A stretch of DNA of 37,000 bases, from positions 1 through 37,000 of the forward strand of contig JALSKB010000210.1 of NCBI GenBank assembly GCA_026989035.1. The letters run 5' to 3'. The notes beneath the pieces are model-generated. The model did not search any database and was not told the DNA's origin. It saw only the letters and a program-made list of their open reading frames with translations. A program made the position numbers and the translations under genes. This document shows positions 16,780 to 26,300 of this stretch, one piece after another. The stretch is from Saprospiraceae bacterium (GTDB lineage Bacteria; Bacteroidota; Bacteroidia; Chitinophagales; Saprospiraceae). Position 1 is the stretch's first letter. Every line of letters begins with the position of its first letter.

Positions 16780-17151
16780 TTAGTGCTGATGCTCGCTGTG
16801 ATCGTGCTGTTCTTCCATAGCACCTTCTTCTTTGTAATTTTCATTCATCACGTAATCCATGCCACATTTGGGGCATTTGCCGGGTTCTGCGCTACCGCTT
16901 CCCGGGCAGTGCATGGGGCATACGTACTTAGAGGTGTATTCGGGGCCCGATTGATCCGCTTCTGTAGCCGTTTCAGTGCTTTCAGAGGTTTCAGTAGCTG
17001 TAGCTTCCGTGTTTTCTTCTTGCGTTTCCGTACTTTGTTCGGTAGCTTCTTCACCGGTAGCGTTAGATTCCGCTCCGTTGTCGCAGGCGGAGAAAGAGAA
17101 AGCCAGGCCAAAGGCCATGAAAAGGGCAAAAAACAAGTGTGCGATTTTCAT
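16780..17151 (-). CDS. Lipoprotein with heavy-metal-binding domain
   Basis: A 123-aa lipoprotein. The start at 17151 gives a short signal peptide with lipobox SFSAC (C23); an earlier frame start would place the signal peptide internally. A low-complexity Glu/Thr/Ser linker follows (about residues 27-72). The C-terminal Cys-rich module YVCPMHCPGSGSAEPGKCPKCGM resembles the heavy-metal-binding domain found in Bacteroidota copper and zinc efflux components. The protein ends in a His-rich tail (HDHSEHQH) likely to bind Cu, Zn or Ni. It probably acts as a periplasmic metal-binding protein. No efflux genes are adjacent, so the metal is not known. The CotH gene upstream ends 58 nt away. Confidence 0.82.
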   Translation of the reverse strand: MKIAHLFFALFMAFGLAFSFSACDNGAESNATGEEATEQSTETQEENTEATATETSESTETATEADQSGPEYTSKYVCPMHCPGSGSAEPGKCPKCGMDYVMNENYKEEGAMEEQHDHSEHQH

Positions 17152-17209
17152 AAGAAAAAAATTTGGGTGAGAGAAAAGGGTTTTCCGTTCAAATTGAGCT
17201 TTACAAAGC

Positions 17210-18826
17210 TCATTCCACGCGAAGGTATTCAAAAGATGCGCGCTTGGGAAACAAACAGGCGATTTTCTTTCCTTCTGCTATGATGTAATATTCCACGTTC
17301 GACTGATAGGGCATTTCGATACCCCAAATTCCGTCCTCGGCCATTTCATCACTGTGTCCGCTATCGTCGAACATTTCTACACGTTTAAACGTATGGCCCG
17401 GGCCTTTTGTTCGATAAGCCAGCCAAACGCGTTGGGCGCCTGAAGCTTTGGCTTGAAACACCAGTTCATTCTCAAAGCGCAGGGCTTCGACTTTCTCGAT
17501 TTGGGGTGCTTCGCCCTGAAAGACGGGATGTTTGCTCAGGTAAGCCTGCCGAGCTTCCATGAGTTGTCCTATACCGATGATTTTGGATTTGCCGGCCAGG
17601 GTGAGCTGATCATAACTGTTTTGAAAAGCCTCGTAAGAATAGAGTTTGTGGGGGTCTTTTTGCACTTCCTCATCGATGCGCTTGTACCAGCTTCTGGCTT
17701 GCTCTTCCAGCTTTCCACTGAGGATTTGCTCTTCCAGCATGGTTTTCAGATGAGCCAGATAAATTTTTCGATAGAGGTTATTGCGCAGCAACTTGGTGAT
17801 GAGGGGGCGTTTTTCGTTTTGTTGTTTGTAGTGTAAAAAGGGGCTGAGTTGCTGCATTTGCTCATCGCTAAGCCCCTTGCCCAAACCCGCATAGCGAAAT
17901 CCACCGAAGGAGAGGTTCATGTCCCAGACGATGGGCGTAAAGCGTCCGTCGGGCAGGCGGTACAGGTAATAGTTGTGACAAAGCCTACCGGTATAGCTGT
18001 CGAGGTTGACCAAGAGATTGTTGAAAGCCAACATCCACAGGGCCGCATCCACATCCAGCACTTCTTCTATGCGTTGCGGTTCTCTATTGAGCAGGTAACA
18101 CAATTCGATGAGTTTTTCCCAATCGTTTTTGCGATGGGATTTGCGCTCGTAGTAGGTGCTATAGCAAGCAGGTTCATCGCCGATGTACTGCAAAGAAGCC
18201 TTATCGCTCTCGGGGCAGCCCTCTTTTTGTTTGGCATGCCACTCCGGGTCGCACTTGAAGAAAGCGTTGTTGTGATCGTCAAAATAACGCTCCAAAAAAT
18301 CTTCATTGACGGATTCGGTATTGGTGTACAAGCCCAGGTATTCTCCATTGACGTAGAGCTTGGCCAAATTGGCCCGTGAAGCGGGCATATATTGTCGAGC
18401 AATTTCGTAAGAGAGCACCTCTCTGATGAAGCTGGGGTCGCGAAAACCGTTCGACAGTTTAATGGTCTCAAAACCGCCCGGAAAGCGTTGGCCATCTATA
18501 TAAGCATCGGCCTTCAGGTTGAAGGGTAGCTTTCTGTGGTGGTATTTGCGCACATTGAAATAACTGCTGTTGCCTTTATAGCGCACGCCTACTTGTTCAA
18601 AGCGCTTACCATCAATGGTAACCCCTGCAGGGATGCGCTCCTTTTGTCCTGCTCTCTTGAGCGAATCCAAGATGTAATCCCAATCCGAACGATCAAAATC
18701 GATGCGAATTTCTACGATGTGCTCAGGGTCGTACAAGGAATTTTGCTGAGCAAACAGCCCGCTCTCATACAGGCCTTGTACGAGTACAAACAAAGCTACT
18801 AAAAGAAACGAAAGGAAAGGCCTCAT
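17210..18826 (-). CDS. CotH kinase family protein (copy 1)
   Basis: This 538-aa protein has a signal peptide (MRPFLSFLLVALFVLVQGLYESGLFAQ). The ATG at 18826 is taken because it starts that peptide. The body matches CotH-type atypical protein kinases: HIVEIRIDFDRSDWDYILDSL at the start, then VGVRYKGNSSY, PFNLKADAY, KLSNGFRDPSFIREVLSYEI, LYVNGEYLGLY and the catalytic region DSYTGRLCHNYYLYR followed by FTPIVWDMNLSFGG (D302, N304). In spores CotH phosphorylates coat proteins; in Bacteroidota such proteins are secreted and their substrates are unknown. A C-terminal beta-sandwich (about 430-538) follows. It starts 5 nt after the end of copy 2, so they form an operon. The 17-20.5 kb CotH block contains no copy of the iterated hairpin. 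Confidence 0.87.
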   Translation of the reverse strand: MRPFLSFLLVALFVLVQGLYESGLFAQQNSLYDPEHIVEIRIDFDRSDWDYILDSLKRAGQKERIPAGVTIDGKRFEQVGVRYKGNSSYFNVRKYHHRKLPFNLKADAYIDGQRFPGGFETIKLSNGFRDPSFIREVLSYEIARQYMPASRANLAKLYVNGEYLGLYTNTESVNEDFLERYFDDHNNAFFKCDPEWHAKQKEGCPESDKASLQYIGDEPACYSTYYERKSHRKNDWEKLIELCYLLNREPQRIEEVLDVDAALWMLAFNNLLVNLDSYTGRLCHNYYLYRLPDGRFTPIVWDMNLSFGGFRYAGLGKGLSDEQMQQLSPFLHYKQQNEKRPLITKLLRNNLYRKIYLAHLKTMLEEQILSGKLEEQARSWYKRIDEEVQKDPHKLYSYEAFQNSYDQLTLAGKSKIIGIGQLMEARQAYLSKHPVFQGEAPQIEKVEALRFENELVFQAKASGAQRVWLAYRTKGPGHTFKRVEMFDDSGHSDEMAEDGIWGIEMPYQSNVEYYIIAEGKKIACLFPKRASFEYLRVE

Positions 18827-18831
18827 GAATG

Positions 18832-20454
18832 TCAATGGTTCAATTCTTCCAAGGTAGTGTGATAGCGCTCCCACATATAATTGGCCGGAGCATAGCTGAT
18901 CATCTCCTGCCCTTCTGCTACCAGATAATACTCGAACCTGCTCTCTCCGCTTTGAGGAGCTATGGTCGCTCCGTAAATGCCGTCTTCGGCTTCTCCGTCA
19001 TTGTTGTGACCATCATCGCGCATTCTGACAGAGCGGAAGGGTTGATCTTCCGAGAAGCGGTACATCAAATAAACTCGTTTGGGCAAGCGATCCACCTTAG
19101 CCTGAACCTGAAAGACTTCGACCCGTGTACTGGAGTATTTGGGGCGCCCCAAGACTTTAACTTCCCGAATTTCCGGAGGATAAACAATCAGGAGTTTGTG
19201 TTTTTTCAAAAAGTCGGCCCGTTTTTCCAAGAGTTGCACCAAGCCCGGAATGCGGCTGTGCTGTCCTATAGTCTCGGTCAGGCTGCGGTTAAATTGTTCA
19301 AAGGTGTAGTACTTGTTGGGGTCACTGATGAACGCCGTTTGGATAAGCTTTTGCAAAGCTTCCGCCCGTTGCTTGTACTTACCCGATACCAAGTGATCGT
19401 AGAGAATTCTGCGCAAATGGGAAAGATACATTTTGCGATACTTAGGCTCTTGCAAAAGGGTTGAGATGAGCGGTTTTAGGATATTATCTTCGTGCAGCAT
19501 CGGGTCCAATTCCTGCAGCTGTTTCAACTTGAGGTCGGAGCCAACACCCGTGTTTTTAAAAGATCCGAAGGCGAAATTCAGATCGCCTAGGATGGGCGTA
19601 AACTGCCCTGAAGGCAACTGATACAAGTGGTAGTTGTCGCTGAATTTTCCGGTATAACTGTACAAATTGACCAGTACGTTGTTAAAGGCCAACATCCAGA
19701 GGGTGTTGTCCACATCCAAAACCTGTTCGATTTTTCCGGGTTCTTCCTTGAGGATGCGGGTCAACCTTTGCAAATCATCCCAGCCGGCTCTGGCTTTCAA
19801 ATCAAAGCGATACATGTTGCACTCCGGATTGGGATCGTATTGGAGCGAACCGCCTATGCCCTGCAGACAACCCTTAGGCTCCCTTTCGTAGTAATCATGC
19901 GGACGTGCGCTAAAGAAAGCACCATCGGATGAGCCGTAATTTCGGTTCAAGAAGCCTTCGTCCAAAGGCTCCAGATTGACCATCAAGCCGTAAAGCCCGC
20001 CGTTGATAGAGACTTGGGCGTAGTTGGCTTTAGGTGCCGGCATGTATTGACGGGCAATCTCAAAGCCCAAAACTTCTCTGACCATGCTGGGATCGCGCAA
20101 GGCATCAGAGAGAACAATGTGGCTGTGCCCCTCAATGTTTTGATTTTTGTTGATGTAATCCAGCTTGATGTACAAGCCATTGCGCTTGGATTCCGGCTTA
20201 AAAGCCTTTGATTTGCGAAAGCGAACCCCCACGTATTCATACACTTGACCATTGACTTCCAAATCGGCCAACAGCATGCCATCGCCGTTGAGCCGCAGCG
20301 AATCCAACAGATATTGCCAATTGTCTTGGGCAAAGCGGATGTTGACTTCCTGAATGGAATCTATGGCGTAAAAGCCCGTATTCGAATTGTCTTGTGCCGT
20401 TAAAGCCGAAAAAGCGACCGAACAAACGGTGAACAACAGTATAATTTTTCTCAT
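18832..20454 (-). CDS. CotH kinase family protein (copy 2)
   Basis: This 540-aa paralog of the following gene shares the same layout: a signal peptide (KIILLFTVCSVAFSALTAQ), IQEVNIRFAQDNWQYLLDSL, VGVRFRKSKAF, LSDALRDPSMVREVLGFEIARQYMP, and the core YSYTGKFSDNYHLYQL with FTPILGDLNFAFGSF. Where copy 1 has VWDMN, copy 2 has LGDLN, so the Trp before the putative metal-binding Asp is lost, while the Asp and Asn remain. Activity may have changed. The ATG at 20454 is preferred over a TTG two codons upstream. The two copies are clearly diverged and probably arose by an old tandem duplication. Their shared C-terminal sandwich ends in FEYYLVAEG or VEYYIIAEG. Confidence 0.85.
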   Translation of the reverse strand: MRKIILLFTVCSVAFSALTAQDNSNTGFYAIDSIQEVNIRFAQDNWQYLLDSLRLNGDGMLLADLEVNGQVYEYVGVRFRKSKAFKPESKRNGLYIKLDYINKNQNIEGHSHIVLSDALRDPSMVREVLGFEIARQYMPAPKANYAQVSINGGLYGLMVNLEPLDEGFLNRNYGSSDGAFFSARPHDYYEREPKGCLQGIGGSLQYDPNPECNMYRFDLKARAGWDDLQRLTRILKEEPGKIEQVLDVDNTLWMLAFNNVLVNLYSYTGKFSDNYHLYQLPSGQFTPILGDLNFAFGSFKNTGVGSDLKLKQLQELDPMLHEDNILKPLISTLLQEPKYRKMYLSHLRRILYDHLVSGKYKQRAEALQKLIQTAFISDPNKYYTFEQFNRSLTETIGQHSRIPGLVQLLEKRADFLKKHKLLIVYPPEIREVKVLGRPKYSSTRVEVFQVQAKVDRLPKRVYLMYRFSEDQPFRSVRMRDDGHNNDGEAEDGIYGATIAPQSGESRFEYYLVAEGQEMISYAPANYMWERYHTTLEELNH

Positions 20455-20603
20455 ATCCAAAGCTGAGGTGTGAATGAATCAAAAAAGACACGCAATATTA
20501 AGAAATAAAAGCCGATTGCAGCACTTCGGATAGCGCTCTTTGCAGCTCATTTTACATTTGTTTTGAAACCCTGCCAAGTAAGCCTTCAGCTATATGCCGG
20601 CGG

Positions 20604-20831
20604 CTACTGAGAAGACATTAGATCCATCAGATGCAAGTAAATGTTGGCTGCCATAACAGCCATCAAGGCCAAAGACAAAATGCGAAGCCACCAGCCGTTT
20701 TTCTTTCGAAATGTATCCAACTGTTGGCGCTGCTCTTCACTTCCTGGCCGAATAAATCCCCTGACGAGTAAATACAGATAAAGCCCTAAGCCAAAAAAGA
20801 GCAGTTCAACGACTAAACCCAGGTATTCCAC
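20604..20831 (-). CDS. Small two-helix membrane protein
   Basis: A 75-aa protein with two hydrophobic helices, LGLVVELLFFGLGLYLYLLV and ILSLALMAVMAANIYL, joined by a charged loop (RPGSEEQRQQLDTFRKKNG). It starts with GTG, 3 nt after the stop of the asparaginase-like gene, so the pair is an operon. I do not recognise a family, and its function is unknown. Confidence 0.7.
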   Translation of the reverse strand: MEYLGLVVELLFFGLGLYLYLLVRGFIRPGSEEQRQQLDTFRKKNGWWLRILSLALMAVMAANIYLHLMDLMSSQ

Positions 20832-20834
20832 ACT

Positions 20835-21341
20835 TTAGCTGTTTGGTGAGGTGCCTACTTCTTCAAAGTAGCCGGTTTTCGTGTTCTTGCGGACATTGTC
20901 CCAATTGAAATAACGCCCGTTCATCGCGACATATACGCCGGGCGGAAGAATTTGAACAAAGGCCAGGGCACTCCCCAAATTAAAAAACCCGTCGGAAGAA
21001 GTGCCAAAGGCATACGGCACCATAGCCCCCGTAAGCACAATGGTCTTGTCGGGAATGCCCTTTTGGGCTAAAAATCTGGCGGTATCGACCATTCTGTCCG
21101 TGCCGTGAGTGATGATGATTTGCTTGCGTTCCGAACGCAGGCAACTGTGCGCAATGATTTCTCTATCGGCATCCGTCATATCCAAACTGTCCACCAACAT
21201 GAGGGTGCGCACATCTACGGGCAAAGTACAACGCCCCCGCTCCAACATTTTAGGGACGTGGGTTTCCTGAAAAAAAAGCCCTCCTGAAATGTAGTTGTAC
21301 TCTTTATCAAAAGTACCGCCGGTAACGAAAATTTGGATCAT
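20835..21341 (-). CDS. Single-domain asparaginase-like protein
   Basis: A 168-aa protein corresponding to only the N-terminal catalytic domain of type I/II L-asparaginases (usually about 330 aa). It has the first-Thr motif FVTGGTFDKEY (T10), the second motif IITHGTDRMVDTA (T81-D82) and the Lys region DKTIVLTGAMVP (K99) followed by SSDGFFNLGSALA. So the catalytic Thr, Asp and Lys set is present, while the C-terminal domain, which completes the active site across the dimer, is missing. The start and stop are clean and it is followed by a co-directional gene, so this looks like a stable short family and not a truncation. Hydrolysis of asparagine is not assured. Confidence 0.8.
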   Translation of the reverse strand: MIQIFVTGGTFDKEYNYISGGLFFQETHVPKMLERGRCTLPVDVRTLMLVDSLDMTDADREIIAHSCLRSERKQIIITHGTDRMVDTARFLAQKGIPDKTIVLTGAMVPYAFGTSSDGFFNLGSALAFVQILPPGVYVAMNGRYFNWDNVRKNTKTGYFEEVGTSPNS

Positions 21342-21590
21342 GAACTTGCCTGCTGCTCTTTTTTAGTTCGTTATGTTTATGGAGTACACCCTGCGTTTTG
21401 CTCCGAACAAAACGAGTTCTTCCGAAGAGCTTTTTCTTATTTGGCGAAAGCCAAAAAATCCCGTTTTATCGACAAGCTGAAAAGCCGTTCTCAACTTGCC
21501 TGCAAACCTTGCTTTTGAAGCGGGCTTTAGGACAACAAAGAGCCTGCTCTAAAGCGCTCAGGGTGTAAACCCCTTTTTGCCACGGATAGG
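21342..21590. other. Intergenic region with one perfect sister-form hairpin
   Basis: This gap of 249 nt lies between two minus-strand genes. The only notable element is the 16-nt perfect stem-loop at 21440-21455. No -7 box, small gene or strong terminator is apparent. Confidence 0.4.
21440..21455 (+). repeat. Sister-form hairpin, copy C, perfect 16-mer, intergenic
   Basis: Perfect 16-nt stem-loop between two minus-strand genes, where no protein constraint can explain it. Confidence 0.85.
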
Positions 21591-22616
21591 TCAATCAAAG
21601 AGTTGATCGTAATTTTCGGAAGAACTGCCTTTTTGCTTTTCGGGTTGAGCTGTAGGGCTGTTTAAATCCAACTGATCGTCTGAGCTCGTGTTCTCTCCCA
21701 ACAACAGCAAGGTGCTCTTTTGCTCCCACTCTTCCAACATTTTCATGCCCTGCTCTTCAAAGACGCCGTTTTGCAAGTCGATGCTTTCCATGACATTGGA
21801 GGACAATTCCATGAAGCGCTCCATCTCGCCTATTTTGTTGGCCACATCATCGGCGATGTGTTCCAAAGCGGCATCAAACATGGCCCGTTTATCGGGGTCG
21901 CCCGAAAGCACACTGCGGGCTGAACGCATAGCTGAATGAGATGCCCGGATAGCTTTCCGTTCCTGCTCTTTGAGCTTGACCTGATCTTGCGTATCGGCCA
22001 AAAGAATTTCAGAGTTTTTGTACATCTTATCCAAAATCCGGTACAAGACCTCCATCTTTTTGTACAAAACGGCATAGCGCTCGTTGGTTTCTTTCAGTCG
22101 GGCGGCCTTGCGGGTATTGAGGATGACGTGCTCGTCTTTTCCCTGCTTTTTGGCCATGCTGGCCAATTGCATGCTCTTTTCTATTTCTTTTTGGTTTTCC
22201 TGCATTAGGGTTTTCATCTTTCGCATCTGCCCTCGAATAACGCCAATCTGTTTGCTCATTTTGCGCAGATTGTCTTGGAGGCTCTCTACATAGCTTTTGA
22301 GGATACCTATGGGGTCTATCTGCACAAACAGACCGGTAATCCAGCGCATTACACTCTTATAGCCATACCAAATGAGATTGCGCATGCGCGGATCAATCAC
22401 CACGTACACCAGCGCTGCCAGAATAACCAACAGCACACCCAGATAGAGGGTGTTTTCAACCAGACCGATGATTGCCGGAAGAAATTTGTACAGCAAATAT
22501 CCACCCCCACCTATCAAGGCCGTCAGAAAAATCGCTCCTGTAACGCCTTCGGGCCTCTGCCAAAAAGATTTGGGCTTGCTCACGCCCGTGTTTTCAAAAG
22601 GGTTAGTCGTTGCCAT
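21591..22616 (-). CDS. Membrane-anchored coiled-coil protein of unknown function
   Basis: A 341-aa protein. Two transmembrane helices lie near the N-terminus (GAIFLTALIGGGGYLLYKFL and LYLGVLLVILAALVYVVI). A long charged helical region (about residues 105-310) follows, rich in Lys, Glu, Met and Gln with heptad-like spacing, and then a disordered Ser/Gln-rich tail ending in NYDQLFD. It resembles PspA-type or telA-neighbour coiled-coil proteins only in general character, and I assign no function. It begins 13 nt after another coiled-coil gene, with which it forms an operon. Confidence 0.7.
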   Translation of the reverse strand: MATTNPFENTGVSKPKSFWQRPEGVTGAIFLTALIGGGGYLLYKFLPAIIGLVENTLYLGVLLVILAALVYVVIDPRMRNLIWYGYKSVMRWITGLFVQIDPIGILKSYVESLQDNLRKMSKQIGVIRGQMRKMKTLMQENQKEIEKSMQLASMAKKQGKDEHVILNTRKAARLKETNERYAVLYKKMEVLYRILDKMYKNSEILLADTQDQVKLKEQERKAIRASHSAMRSARSVLSGDPDKRAMFDAALEHIADDVANKIGEMERFMELSSNVMESIDLQNGVFEEQGMKMLEEWEQKSTLLLLGENTSSDDQLDLNSPTAQPEKQKGSSSENYDQLFD

Positions 22617-22629
22617 AGAAATACGTTTT

Positions 22630-23193
22630 TTAGAGCACTTGTTCCATCTGTTTCAAATCGGCGGCGATGCGCTGTTTCAAAACATCACAAGCCTGAATAA
22701 AATTTTGCTCGGCTTTCACAATCTTATCGCTGGTCTTGTCCACTTGATTGGTCAGCGTTTGCAAGGTTTCGCGTTTGTTTGCAAGTTCTTGTTTTTTTGC
22801 AACCAAGGTTTCTTCCAGTTTGCGGATAGTGTTTTCCACTTCTGCAACTTCCCGTTGCAAGCGTTCTTCCTCAGCCTTCCGGGCAGCCACTTTCTCCTTC
22901 AATTTCTTCTGCGCTGCGGCTTGCAACTTGGCCTTTTCTTTGTCCAATATCTGCAGATAATGGCGGGCGGTTTTCAACAGTTTTTCTTTGTCCAAACCCA
23001 TGGTAGATGCCGTAGCAAAAGCCGATTGAAAAGCCGTGGGAACATCCATATTCATCTGCACTTGGAGGGAATGAACGGCAGCCTTGAACTCCAGGTAATC
23101 AAAGCCCGGCAAGTTGTTTTGCGCTAAAGCGGAAAAGAGCATGTTCAAAGATTTCTCGTCTAATCCACTTAAATCTCCAAAGTATTCTCGCAT
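22630..23193 (-). CDS. Soluble coiled-coil protein of unknown function
   Basis: A 187-aa protein. Residues 1-80 form a helical head (MREYFGDLSGLDEKSLNMLFSAL, then FDYLEFKAAVHSLQ). Residues 80-187 are a continuous predicted coiled coil (KEKAKLQAAAQKKLKEKVAA and onward). The ATG at 23193 is chosen over an upstream start at 23292 because a full promoter lies between them. It is first in the operon with the membrane coiled-coil protein, and the two probably assemble together. No family recognised. Confidence 0.72.
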   Translation of the reverse strand: MREYFGDLSGLDEKSLNMLFSALAQNNLPGFDYLEFKAAVHSLQVQMNMDVPTAFQSAFATASTMGLDKEKLLKTARHYLQILDKEKAKLQAAAQKKLKEKVAARKAEEERLQREVAEVENTIRKLEETLVAKKQELANKRETLQTLTNQVDKTSDKIVKAEQNFIQACDVLKQRIAADLKQMEQVL

Positions 23194-23236
23194 GATGGCT
23201 TCGATTAAAAAAGTTCCGGCTTTCCAAAGATTTGCA

Positions 23237-23264
23237 CAAAGATAGCATTTCCCCCCAAAAGCAA
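23237..23264 (-). promoter_or_regulatory. Predicted promoter of the coiled-coil operon
   Basis: On the minus strand a TTG at 23264-23262 is followed by a 17-nt spacer and TATCTTTG at 23244-23237, matching the Bacteroidota -33/-7 arrangement. The start codon is 43 nt downstream of the -7 box. This is one of the best promoter matches in the window. Confidence 0.6.
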
Positions 23265-23324
23265 AAACGCAAAAGGGACAATATGTACCCAAGCCACTTC
23301 GCCATGAATATAGTAGCGCTCTAC

Positions 23325-26300
23325 CTAGGAACGCACTTCCAGGGTACTGATGCCGCCACCCAATTTCTTCAAGACCACTTGAACGGGTATGCGTTCCTGC
23401 ATAGCTCGCACATGTGAGATGAGACCTATGGTTTTTCCCCGACCTTGCAACTGCTCGAGCGTGGATAACGCCTGATCCAGGGTGTTGGCATCCAAACTGC
23501 CAAATCCTTCGTCGATAAAGAGCGAGCGAATACGGGCCCGCTGCCCCACCATATCAGACAAGCCCAAAGCCAAAGCCAGGCTGGCCAAAAAACTTTCGCC
23601 GCCGGAAAGCGTAAAAACCGAACGGCGGTGATTGGCCAGGTGGGTATCCACGATATCCAGTTCCAAATCCGTGCTATCCACTTTGACCTCCAGAAAATAC
23701 CGCGGATTGAGCTGCTGCAAATGCCTGTTAGCTAAAACGACCAAACGGCGCAGGGTCAGGCTCTGAGCAAAAGTGCGAAATTTCTTGCCGTCAGCGGAAC
23801 CGATGAGGTCATTTAGCCGCTTCCAACGGGTAAACGTCTTTTCTTTTTCTTCCTTTTGCCTAAGTAAAGCTTCTTGCCTTTCACTCAGGGCATCCCACTG
23901 TTTTTCCTGCTCCAACAAACGCCCCTTCTGCTCCAGTGTTTCCTCCTGCCTTTTGCGGCAAGCTTCTAAAGCCAGCTGCAGTTTTTCTTCCTCCAGCTCT
24001 TTGGTCTGCAGCCGGAGTTCTTCCAAGGCTGTAGTCAGGCGTTGGCCATGCTCGTGAAGGCGAATGCCCTCCTCCTCCAAGGCAGCAAGGCGATGAGTCA
24101 AGGCAGAAAATTCGCCTTCGGACAACAAGGCTGCCTGCAATGCCTCGACCTCTGCAAAGCCCCGTTGATGAGCCGCTGCCTGCAGTTGGTCGCGCTGTCG
24201 TGCCAGGGCCAGCTCCCGATGCTCTCGGTTTTTGCGCGTTTCTGCAAGCTGCTTTTCCAGACTGCCCTGCCTGGCCTTCAAGGCTGCCAAGTCTTCTCTA
24301 AACTTTGCGAGCCGATCGCGTGCCCTGCCGACTTCCTCTGCCCGCTTTCTGCGGGCTGCTTCTACGCTTTGTGCCCCGAACAAGGCCCTGCGTTCTGCTT
24401 CTCGCTTTTTCAAATCCGCTTCCAAGCGATGCAAGTCTTGCTCTTGTTCTCTGACTTGCTCTGCTTTAGCTTGCAGGTTTTTTTGCCCATGCGTGCTATC
24501 GATTTCCAACTGCTCTATTTGTCGGGAAAGTTGCTCCAAATCCTTTCGCTTTTGCTGGAAAGCCGGAAGTTGTTCGAGCAATTTTTGTAGCCTCTCCTCC
24601 AAGCCGGAATCTTTTAAAAAATTTGGCGGAAGCCAAGCCCTCAAATCCTCTTCCAGGGCCTGCAATTCTTCCTGCAGCAAGGCCATTTTCTCTTCGGCCT
24701 GTTGCAACGCCCAGGAAGCTCGTGCGTGCTTTTCCTCCAAAGGGCTGTGTTGCCAGCGGAGTTCTTGTAGTTCTTCCCGTTCGGTCTTCCACACAGCCCA
24801 CCGAGCCACTGCTCGCCTTCGTTTTTCGTACCAAGGCTCAAGCTCTGCCCCCCTGGCCTCGCGCTCTCCAGCCAAAAGGCGATCATCCAGTTCTTTGAGC
24901 CACAGCCAGGGATCGTGTACAAAACCGGCACCAAATTCTACTGCCAACTCCCGTTCTCGCTCTTTCAATGCCTGCTCTCTTTGACTTGTTTCACGGCCCA
25001 AATCAGCCAAGGCTTCCCCCAGGCTTGCCAACTCCTCTTGGTACTTAGCTCTGTCCGTTCCTGCCTTTTGACAGGCAGATTTCAACTTCAAGTATTCTTT
25101 CTGCTTATGCGCTATAAGTTCTTCTTTATCAATGAGTTGCACCAACTCGCTATGCTTAGAAAAGAAATTGTTGAGCGCTACAGCTTGGCGATTGAGTTCC
25201 CGAAGTTGGGTCTGTAGGTACATCAAGCTTCGCTCAGCTTCTTCTTTTTCCCGGAGGGCAATGTCAAAGAGCTTTTGCAACTGCTGGAATTGCTCTTTGC
25301 CAACTTGAATTTGAGCATCCAGTTTTTCCGCTTTGGCGAAGAGGCTTTCGTAGCGTTCCTCATCGTTCAGCAAGTTTTCTAGTTTTTTCTCGGCCTCTTG
25401 TAAGGCTGTTTTCTTCGCGACAAACAGTTCTTCAGTTTCTTCCATTTCCCCAAGGAGCTTTTGCTCCTGTTGCCGCACTTCCTGCAAGCCTTGAATCAGG
25501 GTTTGCAAGGCATTCAGCTTCCGTTGCAGAGGCAAGGCGCGTTCATGGGCCTGCAAACGCTTTTGCTCAGGGGCAAAAGCGCGTTTTTCTTCTTCCAATT
25601 TTTTGCATCGCGCATGCCAGCGTTCCTGCTCTTGCTCCAGGCTGTGGAGTTGAACAAAACGGTTTTTGTGTTTTTCCAGGGTTTCCCGTTCCTCATGCAG
25701 CTGAGCAAGTCGCTCATTCAGTTGGAGCATTTGGTCGCGCAAAGCCTGGCGCTCTGCCTCGGAAGGCAACTGAAGTTTTTCGATTTCTTTTCGCACTTGG
25801 TCCAAATCTCCGGCCTCCAGCGTATAGCGTTCATAACAGTTTTTGGAGATTTCGGAATAGATTTTCGTTCCGGTGATTTGCTCCAATAAGGCACTGCGCT
25901 CGTTTTTCTTAGCCTTGAGGAAAGCCGCAAAGCCCCCTTGAGCCAGGAGGACGGAGCGAGTAAAACGGTCAAAATCCAATCCGGTGAGTTCCTCTACCTG
26001 GAGGTCCATTTCTCGGATTTTCTCTGTCAGGGCCAAAGTTTTGCCCTCCGCAGTGAGCTGAAAGAGCTTGCGCGCAGCCGGCTGGAGTCTTCCCTCCGGT
26101 TTGTTGCGGGCACGACGACGCTCATAACGAGCCAGGTAGATGTTTTCACCGACTTCAAATTCCACCTCAGCCCAGCAGAAGCCGGTACCCTGAGTCATGA
26201 CTTCATCGATTTTACTTCCGCTTTCGTAGCGGTGAATGCGCCCGTAGAGAGCCAGGGTTATGGCATCCAGCAGGGTACTTTTTCCCGAGCCGGTATCGCC

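Noticed and set aside
20553-20560. TACATTTG on the plus strand, a full -7 box match
   Set aside because: No plus-strand gene lies downstream; likely a chance match.
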